Below the pieces are notes generated by a model. That model did not search any database. It worked only from the letters and a program-made list of their open reading frames with translations, and had not been told where the DNA came from. Position numbers and translations under genes: made by a program. Shown here piece after piece: positions 43,264-51,460 of a stretch of 64,000 nucleotides of DNA (its first letter is position 1; each line of letters starts with the position of its first letter). The stretch lies in assembly GCF_022024275.1 (NCBI RefSeq), contig NZ_CP091804.1, positions 3,180,501 through 3,244,500 on the forward strand, in the 5' to 3' direction. The DNA comes from Sphingopyxis sp. BSN-002 (lineage in GTDB: Bacteria > Pseudomonadota > Alphaproteobacteria > Sphingomonadales > Sphingomonadaceae).

Positions 43264-44533
43264 TCCGTTCGATATCGGCGCCGACCGCCTGCAGCTTCTC
43301 CTCGAGCCGCTCATAGCCGCGGTCGAGGTGATAGACGCGGTTGACCTCGGTCTGACCTTGCGCCGCCAACCCTGCGATGATCAGGCTCATCGAGGCGCGA
43401 AGGTCGGTCGCCATCACCGGCGCGCCGACCAGATGGTCGACGCCGCGGACGATCGCGGTGCGACCCTTGACCTGGATATCGCAGCCCATGCGCGCAAGCT
43501 CGGGAACGTGCATGTAGCGGTTCTCGAAGATCGTCTCGGTGAACAGCGAGGCGCCGGTGCCGAGTGTCGCCATCGCCATGAACTGTGCCTGCATGTCGGT
43601 CGCGAAGCCCGGATAGGGGGCGGTCGACAGGGTGACGGGTTCTGCGCGACCCGACATGGCAACGCGGATGCCCGACTTGGTTTCCTCGACCGTCGCGCCG
43701 GCTTCGCGCAGTGCGGCGAGCGTCGCGTCCATCTCGTCGGCTTTCGCGCCCACAAGTTCGACATCACCCTCGGTGATCACTGCGGCGCAGGCATAGCTGC
43801 CCGCCTCGATGCGGTCGGCCATCACGCGATAGGTCGCGCCATGCAGGCGGTCGACGCCTTCGATGGTCAGCGTCTCGGTACCGATGCCGTCGATATGCGC
43901 GCCCATCGCGACCAGGCAGTTGCAGAGGTCGACGATCTCGGGCTCGCGCGCCGCATTTTCGAGGACGCAGGTGCCCTTGGCGAGGACTGCCGCCATGACG
44001 GCATTTTCGGTCGCGCCGACCGAGACGACGGGGAAGGTGAATTTGCCGCCGGCGAGGCGACCGCCGGGGGCGACCGCCTTCACATAGCCCGAGGCGAGCT
44101 CGATCTCGGCGCCGAAGGCTTCGAGGGCTTTGAGGTGCAGGTCGATCGGGCGGTTGCCGATCGCGCAGCCGCCGGGCAGCGACACCGTCGCTTCGCCCGC
44201 GCGCGCGAGCAGCGGTCCGAGCACGAGGATCGACGCGCGCATCTTGCGGACGATGTCATAGGGCGCGACGGTCGAGGTCAGCGTCGTCGCGCGCGCGGTC
44301 ATCACGCGGCCGAAATCTTCGGGGCGCGAGCCTTCGATCGTCGTCGAGCAACCGAGCTGGTTGAGCAGATGGCCGAAGCCGTCGACGTCGGCGAGGCGCG
44401 GCAGGTTGCGAAGCGTCAGCGGCTCGTCGGTGAGCAGCGCGCACGGCAGCAAGGTCAGCGCCGCATTCTTCGCGCCGGAGATGGGAATACGGCCCTTGAG
44501 TCGCTGGCCGCCGCGAATGACGATTTGATCCAT
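43250..44533 (-). CDS. murA: UDP-N-acetylglucosamine 1-carboxyvinyltransferase
   Basis: 427 residues. Lys22 and Asn23 (S-G-A-K-N-A-A-L) and catalytic Cys123 ([15 protein letters not shown]) are in place, with the C-terminal [17 protein letters not shown] block. MurA transfers enolpyruvate from PEP to UDP-GlcNAc, the first committed step of peptidoglycan synthesis. Cys at the active site predicts ordinary fosfomycin sensitivity. Length is standard. Divergent from the DUF3011 gene. Confidence 0.97.
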   Translation of the reverse strand: MDQIVIRGGQRLKGRIPISGAKNAALTLLPCALLTDEPLTLRNLPRLADVDGFGHLLNQLGCSTTIEGSRPEDFGRVMTARATTLTSTVAPYDIVRKMRASILVLGPLLARAGEATVSLPGGCAIGNRPIDLHLKALEAFGAEIELASGYVKAVAPGGRLAGGKFTFPVVSVGATENAVMAAVLAKGTCVLENAAREPEIVDLCNCLVAMGAHIDGIGTETLTIEGVDRLHGATYRVMADRIEAGSYACAAVITEGDVELVGAKADEMDATLAALREAGATVEETKSGIRVAMSGRAEPVTLSTAPYPGFATDMQAQFMAMATLGTGASLFTETIFENRYMHVPELARMGCDIQVKGRTAIVRGVDHLVGAPVMATDLRASMSLIIAGLAAQGQTEVNRVYHLDRGYERLEEKLQAVGADIERISAG

Positions 44534-44683
44534 CGCGTTGCTTTAGCGCATGCGTGAAAGCGCGCAAGCGGGCGCGCTCGGCTTTCGCGGTGGCGCACCT
44601 CGTGAAAATGTGAAACACTTCGCGTCGATAGTCGAAGGAAATGAGGAACGTAGGGCACAGAGTTCAACAGGGGAGAAATAGCT

Positions 44684-45646
44684 ATGCGAAATCCTGTCGT
44701 AACGGCGATTACCGCCGCATCGTTCGTCGCCAGCCAGCTTGCCGTCCCGGCCTTTGCCCAGACCACCTATCCCTATCCGCCGCCGACCGGTTCGACAGGC
44801 TATAATCAGGGCTGGGCTGGCACGATCCGTTGCGAATCCTACGGCAATCGCCAGCAACGCTGCAACGTCCGCACCGATAATCGCGTCGAACTTGTCCGCG
44901 TGATCGGCGGGCGCTGCTCGAAGGGACGCGACTGGGGCTTCGATGCCGACGGCATCTGGGTGTCGGGCGGCTGCCGCGCCGAGTTCCGTTATGGCTATGC
45001 CGGCGGCACCTATCCCGGCAATGATTTCGCCGGCACGCTGCGCTGCGAGTCGCGCAGCAACCGTTACGAGCAATGCGCGGTGCAGACGAATGGCCGCGTC
45101 GAACTCGTCCGCAAGATTGGCGGCAAATGCAATGCCGGACGGCAATGGGGCTATGGCGCCGACTATATCTGGGTCACGAACGGCTGCCGTGCCGAGTTCG
45201 GCTATGGCTATGCCAATCTGACTCCGCTGCCCGGACCCGAGCCCGAAAAGAAGAAAGGCCCGAGTACCGGGCTGATCATTGGCGGCATCGTCGTCGCGGG
45301 CGGGTTGCTTGCCTTGCTCGCCAGCAAGAAGAAAAAGTCCGACGGCACCGCTGACGAAACCCCGCCGCCAGCGTCGACGGGACCCGCCACGCTGAGCGCG
45401 AACCTCAGCGGTTTGCCGGGCGCGGCGCGGCCGTCGGTGCAGAATTGCATGAACGATGCGGCGCGGCAGATCGGCGCGACCGGGGGTACGAAGCTGTCGT
45501 ACGACAAGCTCGTCTCGCTCGAGCAGGGCAATGGCGGATGGCGTATCCGCGCCGCGATGACCGCGACCTATCCGACCGGCGCGCAATCCATCGAAATGTA
45601 TTGTCGCGCGACGCCGAGCGAGATCATCCAGCTCGATTTCAACTAG
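44684..45646 (+). CDS. Exported DUF3011-repeat protein with membrane anchor
   Basis: 320 residues; ATG follows AGGGGAGAAA. A signal peptide (to about residue 26, A-F-A-Q) precedes two DUF3011 repeats (about 46-100 and 115-172), each with the pattern I/L-R-C-E-S ... C ... N-x-R-V-E-L-V-R ... G-G-x-C ... W-G ... I-W-V-x-x-G-C-R-A-E-F, so eight conserved Cys likely form disulfides. A Pro/Lys-rich linker, one membrane helix (about 206-222) followed by K-K-K-K, and a C-terminal domain with two Cys follow. Function of DUF3011 is unknown. Confidence 0.87.
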   Translation: MRNPVVTAITAASFVASQLAVPAFAQTTYPYPPPTGSTGYNQGWAGTIRCESYGNRQQRCNVRTDNRVELVRVIGGRCSKGRDWGFDADGIWVSGGCRAEFRYGYAGGTYPGNDFAGTLRCESRSNRYEQCAVQTNGRVELVRKIGGKCNAGRQWGYGADYIWVTNGCRAEFGYGYANLTPLPGPEPEKKKGPSTGLIIGGIVVAGGLLALLASKKKKSDGTADETPPPASTGPATLSANLSGLPGAARPSVQNCMNDAARQIGATGGTKLSYDKLVSLEQGNGGWRIRAAMTATYPTGAQSIEMYCRATPSEIIQLDFN

Positions 45647-45655
45647 GGACCAGAA

Positions 45656-45686
45656 AACCGCCGCCCCCGCGCGAAGCAGGGGCGGC
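45656..45686 (-). terminator. Hairpin between convergent genes
   Basis: GCCGCCCC (45660-45667) and GGGGCGGC (45679-45686) form an 8-bp stem. On the minus strand the stem runs into a TTTT tract (45657-45654), suiting termination of the SDR/isomerase operon; it may also stop transcription from the DUF3011 gene. Confidence 0.6.
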
Positions 45687-45696
45687 GAGTTAAGGG

Positions 45697-46299
45697 TCAG
45701 GCGAGTGCCTCTTCAACCTGACCGAGCCTGTCCTTTCCGAAGAATATCTCGTTGCCGACGAAGAAGGTCGGAATGCCGAACACCCCGCGCGCGACGGCGG
45801 CTTCGGTGTTGGCGACGAGCTTCGCCTTGATCTCGGGCTCCTGCGTGCGGGTGAGCAGCGCGGGGCCGTCGAAGCCGTTGGCCGACAGGAAGGTCGCGAT
45901 CACCTCCGGGTCGTCCATCTTCAGGCCCTCTTCCCACATCGCGCGGTTCACCGCGTCGGCATAATCGTCGAGAATGCCCTCGTCGTTGGCGACGATCGCG
46001 CCGCGCATGATGGTGAGCGTGTTGACGGGGAAGTGCGGATTGAGACGGAACTTCGAGAGGCCGTGCTTTGCGATAAAGCGCCGCATCTCCAGATTTTCAT
46101 AGGCGAGCTTCGCGGGCGCTTCGGCATATTGGACCATCGGCGCCTTGTTGCCCGTCGCCTTGAAGATGCCGCCGAGCAGGCAGGGTGTGATGACCAGATC
46201 GGCGCCGGTGCGGTCGAGCAATTCGGGTAGCACCTTCAGCGTCAGATAGGCGTTGGGGCTGCCGAAATCGAAAATGAGTTCGAGGGTTTTGCTCACCAT
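45697..46299 (-). CDS. 2-hydroxychromene-2-carboxylate isomerase family protein (DsbA-like fold)
   Basis: 200 residues. The family start L-E-L-I-F-D-F-G-S-P-N-A-Y-L holds the Ser that replaces the thioredoxin Cys; G-x-x-N-K-A-P near 50-56 and G-V-F-G-I-P-T-F-F-V-G close to the C-terminus are also typical. HCCA isomerases are glutathione-dependent and act in naphthalene catabolism, but many homologues serve other, unknown glutathione reactions, and no other aromatic-degradation genes are here. Start overlaps the SDR 3' end by 7 bases. Confidence 0.88.
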   Translation of the reverse strand: MVSKTLELIFDFGSPNAYLTLKVLPELLDRTGADLVITPCLLGGIFKATGNKAPMVQYAEAPAKLAYENLEMRRFIAKHGLSKFRLNPHFPVNTLTIMRGAIVANDEGILDDYADAVNRAMWEEGLKMDDPEVIATFLSANGFDGPALLTRTQEPEIKAKLVANTEAAVARGVFGIPTFFVGNEIFFGKDRLGQVEEALA

Positions 46300-47024
46300 T
46301 TCTCTCCCCAGGGACGAAGGTCGAGTTCGTGCGTCCACGCGCTTCTCGGCTGCTTGTAGAGCATCACATAATTGGCCGCGATGGCATCCGGATTGAGGAT
46401 CAGGTCCTGCGCTTTCGCATTGTCGAAATCGGGGTGGCGGCCCTTGATGAATTCGGTGTCGATCGCGCCGTCGATGATCGTGTGCGCAACATGGATGCCC
46501 TTGGGCCCGAGCTCGCGCGCCATCGATTGCGCGAGCATGCGGAGGGCGCCCTTGGCACCCGAAAAGGCAGAGAAGCCGGATCCTCCACGCAAGGATGCGG
46601 TTGCGCCAGTGAAGAGGATCGTGCCCCGGCCGCGCGGGGCCATGCGCTTTGCCGCTTCGCGGCCCATCAGGAAGCCGCCGAGGCACGCCATTTCCCAGAC
46701 CTTGGTGTAAACGCGCACCGTCGTCTCGGCGATCGGGAAGTTCACATTGGCGCCGATGTTGAACACCGCGACCTCGACCGGACCGACCTCAGCCTCGACC
46801 TGGTCGAAGAGCGCAATCATCGCCTCTTCGTCGCGCGCGTCGGCGGGGAAGGCACGCGCCTGATGGCCGTCGTCGCGGATCGACCGGGCGAGCGCTTCCA
46901 GTGCGTCGGCATTGCGTTCGCGGCGGTTGACGCAGGCGGTGAGGCCCTCGGCGGCAAAGGCGCGCGCAATCGCGCCGCCCGTGGCGTCGCCGGCTCCGAT
47001 GATGACGGCTGCGGGACTGGGCAT
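46293..47024 (-). CDS. SDR-family protein lacking the canonical catalytic Ser and Tyr
   Basis: 243 residues with a Rossmann N-terminus (V-I-I-G-A-G-D-A-T-G-G-A-I-A). Where classical SDRs have Y-x-x-x-K, this protein has F-S-G-A-K (Phe154, Lys158), and the usual Ser position aligns with Ala141 in T-G-A-T-A-S-L-R-G. The remaining sequence is well conserved in style (A-Q-S-M-A-R-E-L-G-P-K-G-I-H-V-A), so it looks maintained rather than decayed; a related SDR subgroup with Phe at this place exists to my knowledge. It may bind NAD(P) without ordinary chemistry. It forms an operon with the isomerase, opposite the HxlR regulator. Confidence 0.85.
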   Translation of the reverse strand: MPSPAAVIIGAGDATGGAIARAFAAEGLTACVNRRERNADALEALARSIRDDGHQARAFPADARDEEAMIALFDQVEAEVGPVEVAVFNIGANVNFPIAETTVRVYTKVWEMACLGGFLMGREAAKRMAPRGRGTILFTGATASLRGGSGFSAFSGAKGALRMLAQSMARELGPKGIHVAHTIIDGAIDTEFIKGRHPDFDNAKAQDLILNPDAIAANYVMLYKQPRSAWTHELDLRPWGEKW

Positions 47025-47050
47025 CGGCGACTCTCCTCTTGCACCGGATA

Positions 47051-47073
47051 GTAACTATGATAATCATAGTGAC
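47051..47073. promoter_or_regulatory. Palindromic operator between the SDR operon and the HxlR gene
   Basis: ACTATGAT-A-ATCATAGT (47054-47070) is a perfect inverted repeat; with flanking GTA and GAC it extends to 23 bases with one mismatch per arm. It lies 27 bases from the SDR start and 29 from the regulator start, in a short divergent region, as expected for an HxlR operator controlling both directions. Confidence 0.82.
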
Positions 47074-47101
47074 AAGGATTTTCTTCGGGAAGGTTTGAGC
47101 A

Positions 47102-47593
47102 GTGCCCAGACGCACGGATCTGTCGGACACCTTCTGCCCCGTCGGACGGTCGGCCGAACTGCTCGGCGACCGCGCGGTGCTGCTCATCCTGCGCGACCTG
47201 TTTTTCGGCCGACGCCGGTTCGAGGCGATCGCAGCGAACACCGGCCTTGGCCCCCAACTCGTGTCGGCTCGGCTGAAGCTTATGGAAAAGCAGGGGGTGG
47301 TCGAGCGCCATGCCTATCAGCCGCGGCCGCCGCGGTACGAATACAGGCTGACCGACAAGGGCAAGGATCTGTTCGGCGTGCTCTATGCGATGCGCGGTTG
47401 GGCCGAGCGCTGGGCCTATACCGACGGCGAAACCGGAGGCGGGCCCGCGATGCGCTATATCCACCGGGCATGCGGCACCGATGTCGGAACGGCGCTGGTC
47501 TGTCCGGGGTGCGGGGCGCCGCTGGGCTATGGCGACCTGAAGGGCGAGCCGTCGCCGGCGCTGAGGGCCGAGCAGGCGGCGCGGACGGGATAG
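47102..47593 (+). CDS. HxlR-family winged-helix regulator with C-terminal Cys-rich tail
   Basis: 163 residues from a GTG. The HxlR domain shows the N-terminal Cys (F-C-P-V-G-R-S-A-E-L-L-G-D-R, Cys12), W/L-I-L-R-D-L-F-F-G-x-x-R-F, a recognition helix region (L-V-S-A-R-L-K-L-M-E) and wing Y-E-Y-R-L-T-D-K-G. Cys12-type residues in relatives sense oxidants or electrophiles. Beyond about 115 a tail holds His121, Cys124, Cys134 and Cys137 (C-P-G-C), resembling a zinc ribbon. It faces the SDR/isomerase operon across a strong palindrome, its probable operator. Confidence 0.9.
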   Translation: MPRRTDLSDTFCPVGRSAELLGDRAVLLILRDLFFGRRRFEAIAANTGLGPQLVSARLKLMEKQGVVERHAYQPRPPRYEYRLTDKGKDLFGVLYAMRGWAERWAYTDGETGGGPAMRYIHRACGTDVGTALVCPGCGAPLGYGDLKGEPSPALRAEQAARTG

Positions 47594-47644
47594 ACTGCAA
47601 GCCGTATTCTGATACGCTGTCGTCTCGATGCCGGGGAGGCGAGG

Positions 47645-48175
47645 TTGCGCGGTCGGTCATTTTTCAGCGTTGTCGCTTGCCTGGCCGTTGCGGTCCCGGT
47701 TCACGCCATCCCGCCGCCACAGCCGCCGCCCGATCCGGTGGCGGTGATCGAAGCCGATGCACTGGCCGATGAACTGATCGCCCTGAACGAAAGCGAATTG
47801 CGGCATCGGACGGGTTTCGCTGTTTCCCGGGAGGCGACGGGCTGGTTGCGGACGGCGCATCCCGAGATCAGTGACCCGACGGTTCTCCGCCAGTTCCATC
47901 TCGCCATTCTGGCGAGAGTGGACGCTGTTTGGCCGGAGGAGCGGTCAAATGTCAGGGTGACGCTGGCCAATCTGTATCGTCAGCTGATGTTGGCGACCGA
48001 CCTTGCCGCCACGCGCGCCTTCATCGCCAGTCCGGCGGGGCAGAGTTTCGGACGGATGCTTGTGGGTGCCGACATTCACCTTCTCGACGATGCGGCGAGC
48101 GGCGTCCTGTACCGCCGGTTGTTTCCCGAATTGCCCGAGCTGCTTGCCGCGGCACAAAAGCCCGCGGCCGAATAG
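47645..48175 (+). CDS. Exported DUF2059-like protein
   Basis: 176 residues from a TTG preceded by GGGGAGGCGAGG. Signal peptide (V-V-A-C-L-A-V-A-V-P-V-H-A), a Pro-rich linker, then a helical domain. The final helix pair (D-L-A-A-T-R-A-F-I-A-S-P-A-G-Q-S-F) resembles the DUF2059 pattern in which a short helix is followed by F-x-S-P-x-G. Function unknown, periplasmic. Ends three bases before the convergent clpS stop. Confidence 0.72.
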   Translation: MRGRSFFSVVACLAVAVPVHAIPPPQPPPDPVAVIEADALADELIALNESELRHRTGFAVSREATGWLRTAHPEISDPTVLRQFHLAILARVDAVWPEERSNVRVTLANLYRQLMLATDLAATRAFIASPAGQSFGRMLVGADIHLLDDAASGVLYRRLFPELPELLAAAQKPAAE

Positions 48176-48178
48176 GGA

Positions 48179-48505
48179 CTACGCCTTTTCGAGCGTGCAT
48201 TGCAGCGGGTGCTGGTTCTGCCGCGCGGCGTCCATGACCTGGTTGACCTTGGTCTCGGCGACTTCGTAGCTGAACACGCCGCACACACCGACGCCCTGCT
48301 GGTGAACATGCAGCATCACCTGCGTCGCCTGTTCGATATCCATGTTGAAAAAGCGCTGGAGCACCATCACGACGAATTCCATCGGCGTATAGTCGTCGTT
48401 GAGCAGCAGCACCTTGTACATCGAGGGCTTTTTGGGCTTCGCGCGCGTGCGCGTCGCGATGCCGACGCCGGGCGTACCGGAAGCGTCTTCATCCTTGCCC
48501 GCCAT
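48179..48505 (-). CDS. clpS: ATP-dependent Clp protease adaptor ClpS
   Basis: About 108 residues from the ATG at 48505; ATGs at 48541 and 48544 are alternatives and none has a clear ribosome-binding site. The core is [20 protein letters not shown], holding the Asn-Asp pair and Met that bind N-degron residues, then V-M-L-H-V-H-Q-Q-G and [11 protein letters not shown]. ClpS hands N-end-rule substrates to ClpA for ClpAP degradation. clpA is not adjacent here. Confidence 0.95.
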   Translation of the reverse strand: MAGKDEDASGTPGVGIATRTRAKPKKPSMYKVLLLNDDYTPMEFVVMVLQRFFNMDIEQATQVMLHVHQQGVGVCGVFSYEVAETKVNQVMDAARQNQHPLQCTLEKA

Positions 48506-48611
48506 GGCGCGGACGACGTGAGGGATCGAAGCGGGAAGCATCATTATCGGGAATATCGCAAGCCGGGGCGGAATCGCAAGAGGGCGGGGAGGTATTAACC
48601 CCCTTTTCGTT

Positions 48612-48655
48612 GGGGCAGAAAGCAAGAACCGCCCGCTTCCGGTGGAAGCGAGCGG
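48612..48655 (-). terminator. Intrinsic terminator of the phasin gene
   Basis: On the minus strand CCGCTCGCTTCC (48655-48644) and GGAAGCGGGCGG (48640-48629) form a 12-bp stem with one U-G pair and a 3-base loop, followed by a T-rich tract. It lies about 65 bases after the phasin stop. Confidence 0.8.
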
Positions 48656-48720
48656 TCTTGGATGTCGGCGCGGACGGGGAGAGGAGGGGGAAGCCCGCGC
48701 CAACGGGAAGATGGAAAGCC

Positions 48721-49449
48721 TTAGGCTGCCTTCATCTTCGAGGTGATGACCGAAACGCGGTTCGAGATCGGCGCGAAGCTGTCGTTCGTCAGCTTGACGA
48801 CGAGTTCGCTGGTCTTCGAGGTCTGCGCAACAGCGGCGTCGAACGCCTTCTTGCTGTTTTCGGCATAGAGCTTCAGGAATTCGGCCGGCGACTTGACGGC
48901 GGTGTAGCCCTTCAGCGCGGCCGAGGTGTCTTCGAAGCTCTTCCGAGCGTAGGCGACCCCTTCTTGGCCGAGGGTTTCGATGCCCTTGGCAGCGATCTTG
49001 CCGGCTTCGACGAGCGCTTCGACGTTCGCCTTGTTGAATTCGACGGCTTCTTCAGCGAGCTTGCTCGACTTCGCGAGAGCTTCCTTCGAACGCGCCTGGA
49101 AATCGGCGGTCAGGGTTTCGGCGCGGGTCTTGGCTTCGTCGGCGAACTTCTTGACGGTGTCGTTCATGGTCTTGAATCCTTTGGTGACGACGGCGGCCGG
49201 CTTCGGCGCGACCTTCGTGGGCTTGGGGGCAATGGTCTTTGCAGCCGCCTTCTTGGGGGCGGCCTTTTTCGCTGCCGGCTTTGCGGCTTTCTTTTGGACC
49301 GGCTTGGCTTTCGCCGCGACAGTCTTGGTCTTCACGGGTGCTGCCGGAGCAGCAACCACCGGAGCGGCAGGAGCGGCCACCGGCTTGGCGGCGGTTTCCA
49401 GCGTCGCGGCTTCGAAAGCCTTTTCGGCACTATCCATCTTGGTAGCCAT
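48721..49449 (-). CDS. Phasin with Lys/Ala/Pro-rich N-terminal domain
   Basis: 242 residues, ATG after AAAGGAG. Residues 1-88 are a low-complexity Ala/Pro/Lys segment with [11 protein letters not shown] repeats like PhaF or histone H1, able to bind DNA. From about 89 follows a phasin helix domain ([21 protein letters not shown] ... [10 protein letters not shown]). Phasins coat PHA granules, and a basic domain may tether granules to the nucleoid. PHA synthase lies just upstream on the same strand, and probable PhaR boxes lie in the promoter. Confidence 0.93.
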   Translation of the reverse strand: MATKMDSAEKAFEAATLETAAKPVAAPAAPVVAAPAAPVKTKTVAAKAKPVQKKAAKPAAKKAAPKKAAAKTIAPKPTKVAPKPAAVVTKGFKTMNDTVKKFADEAKTRAETLTADFQARSKEALAKSSKLAEEAVEFNKANVEALVEAGKIAAKGIETLGQEGVAYARKSFEDTSAALKGYTAVKSPAEFLKLYAENSKKAFDAAVAQTSKTSELVVKLTNDSFAPISNRVSVITSKMKAA

Positions 49450-49467
49450 CGGGACAACTCCTTTATG

Positions 49468-49480
49468 TTGCAGTGCACAA
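49468..49480 (-). promoter_or_regulatory. Downstream PhaR-like box of the phasin gene
   Basis: On the minus strand TTGTGCACTGCAA, a partial inverted repeat sharing TTGTGC with the upstream box. It begins at or just after the -10 hexamer, so a bound repressor would block initiation. PhaR proteins recognise TGC/GCA-rich palindromes, so assignment rests on gene context. Confidence 0.6.
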
Positions 49481-49481
49481 T

Positions 49482-49507
49482 ATAGGAGTGGATCGGCGAT
49501 TTCAAGG
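49482..49507 (-). promoter_or_regulatory. Promoter of the phasin gene
   Basis: Reading the minus strand, TTGAAA is followed after 15 bases by TATATT, or after 17 bases by TATTGT. The promoter is flanked by the two TTGTGC boxes and lies about 30 bases before the AAGGAG ribosome-binding site. Confidence 0.6.
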
Positions 49508-49513
49508 AAAAAA

Positions 49514-49528
49514 TTGTGCAGCGCACAA
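49514..49528. promoter_or_regulatory. Upstream PhaR-like palindrome
   Basis: TTGTGC-AGC-GCACAA is a perfect 6-base inverted repeat with a 3-base centre, between the end of phaC and the phasin promoter, upstream of -35. With the second box at 49468-49480 it brackets the promoter. The PhaR gene itself is not in the window. Confidence 0.65.
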
Positions 49529-49572
49529 AAATTGTCGGAACGTCGTCCCCGAAGCGGTATATTCGCTAGATA

Positions 49573-51345
49573 TTACCGCTGTTTGACATAGCGGCCGGGC
49601 GCGTCCTCGATCGCCTTTTTAGCGCCCTTTCCGGGGATTCGCGAGCCCTTGGCGGGCGTCCTTGCGCCATCCTGTGCCGAAATCCAGCCGATCCAGTGCG
49701 GCCACCAGCTGCCCTTGGTCTCGCTTGCGCCCGCAACAAAATCGTCGAGCGTCGCGGCATCATTGTCGCCGGTCCAATATTGATATTTGCCCGCAGCAGG
49801 AGGATTGACCACGCCCGCGATATGACCGGATCCCGCAAGCAGGAAGGTCTTCGGCCCCGCCAGATGGTCCATCAGGCGCCATACGCTGGCGAGCGGCGCG
49901 ATATGGTCCTCGCGGCCGGCCTGGATGTAGGCGGGCGTCCTGATCTTCTTCAGGTCGATCGGGGTGCCCATCACCGACAGGCTGTTCGGGATCACCATGC
50001 GGTTGTCGCGATAGAGGTCGATCAGATATTGCCGGTGCCACTTGGCGGGCAGGTTGGTGGTGTCGCCGTTCCAATAGAGGAGGTCGAACGGCGGATAGTC
50101 GTTGCCGAGCAGATAATTGCCGACGACATAATTCCAGATGAGGTCGCGGCCGCGCAGGCTGTTGAAGGTCGCGGCCATATAGCGTCCGTCTAGGAATCCG
50201 CCCGCCGACAATTGCTGCAGCAGGGTGAGGTAGCTGTCGTCGACGAACATCTTGAGGTCGCCGGCCAGCTCGAAATCGACCTGTGCGGTGAAGAAGGTCA
50301 CCGACTTGACCTTGTCGGCCTCGCCCTGCGCGGCGAGCATCGCGAGCGTCGCGGCGAGGGTGGTGCCGGCGACGCAATAGCCGATCGTGTGAACCGAAGG
50401 GACGTCGAGCAGTTCGCGCACCGTGTCGATCGCATCGACCTGCGCCGCGATATAATCGTCCCAGATGATCTCGCTCATAGAGGCGTCGGCCGACTTCCAT
50501 GACACCATGAAGACGGTAAGGCCCTGCTCGACCGCCCATTTGACGAAGCTTTTCGCCGGGTTGAGATCGAGGATATAGAAACGGTTGATCCACGGCGGGA
50601 AGATGACGAGCGGGACCTTGAAGACGTCCTTCGTCGCCGGCTCATACTGGATGAGCTGGTAAAGGTCGGTTTCGTGGACCACCTTGCCCGGGGTGGTGGC
50701 GATGTTCACGCCGACCTCGAATGCGTCGGGATCGACGTGGCTGAGCTGCCCGCGCGACAGGTCGGTCAACATATGCTTCAAACCTTTGAGCAGGCTTTCG
50801 CCGCGCGTCTCGACCGCGCGTTTGATCACTTGCGGATTGGTGATCGCGAGGTTCGAGGGCGACAGCGCCTCGGCCATATTCTTCGCGGCGAACTCCATTT
50901 TCGCACGCGCATGCTCGTCGAGCCCCTGCATCGTCCGCGTCGTCGTCAGCAATTGCTCGGTGAGCAGGCCATAGGTCTGGCGGATCAGCGCGAAGACGGG
51001 GTTTGCGGTCCAGTCAGGATCGGCGAAGCGCTTGTCCTGCGGCGCGTCGGCGGCCGGAGCGAAGGGCGGCTGCAGCGTCGCCATCGACGTCCAGAAGGCG
51101 ACGCCTTGCTCCCACATTTTTGCCGATTGTTCGGTCCAGGCCTGCGTCGTCGGATTCTGTAACCAGCTTGCAGGGTCGAACAGGCCCGCGGCGGCGCTGT
51201 TCCCCTGGTTCGCCTGACCCAGCGCATAGTCGAGCATCATCTGCTGCGCGCGGCCCATGACGCTGGCCCAATGCTGCAGATCGTCGGGTGACGGCATGAA
51301 GGGGTTCGGCGCTTCGGTCGTGTCGTTTTTGCCCGTATCGCTCAT
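49573..51345 (-). CDS. phaC: Class I polyhydroxyalkanoate synthase
   Basis: 590 residues, usual for class I. Catalytic Cys324 sits in the lipase-like box G-Y-C-V-A-G; the Asp is in A-G-R-E-D-H-I-A-P and the His in A-G-S-G-H-I-A-G-V-V-N-P-P. The W-I-N-R-F-Y-I-L-D-L segment is also diagnostic. It polymerises (R)-3-hydroxyacyl-CoA to PHA on granule surfaces. Without phaE or phaR subunit genes it is class I rather than III/IV. The phasin gene is downstream on the same strand with its own promoter. phaA and phaB are not in the window. Confidence 0.96.
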   Translation of the reverse strand: MSDTGKNDTTEAPNPFMPSPDDLQHWASVMGRAQQMMLDYALGQANQGNSAAAGLFDPASWLQNPTTQAWTEQSAKMWEQGVAFWTSMATLQPPFAPAADAPQDKRFADPDWTANPVFALIRQTYGLLTEQLLTTTRTMQGLDEHARAKMEFAAKNMAEALSPSNLAITNPQVIKRAVETRGESLLKGLKHMLTDLSRGQLSHVDPDAFEVGVNIATTPGKVVHETDLYQLIQYEPATKDVFKVPLVIFPPWINRFYILDLNPAKSFVKWAVEQGLTVFMVSWKSADASMSEIIWDDYIAAQVDAIDTVRELLDVPSVHTIGYCVAGTTLAATLAMLAAQGEADKVKSVTFFTAQVDFELAGDLKMFVDDSYLTLLQQLSAGGFLDGRYMAATFNSLRGRDLIWNYVVGNYLLGNDYPPFDLLYWNGDTTNLPAKWHRQYLIDLYRDNRMVIPNSLSVMGTPIDLKKIRTPAYIQAGREDHIAPLASVWRLMDHLAGPKTFLLAGSGHIAGVVNPPAAGKYQYWTGDNDAATLDDFVAGASETKGSWWPHWIGWISAQDGARTPAKGSRIPGKGAKKAIEDAPGRYVKQR

Positions 51346-51460
51346 GCTCGTTCCTGCTGGTCAGTGCGGATATTATGCCTATAACGAGCCGCGAAGCGGC
51401 TGGCGAGGCTGCCGCTCGCGTCAACCTGTCCACAACGAAAAGGAGTTGTTCTAGTTTCCC

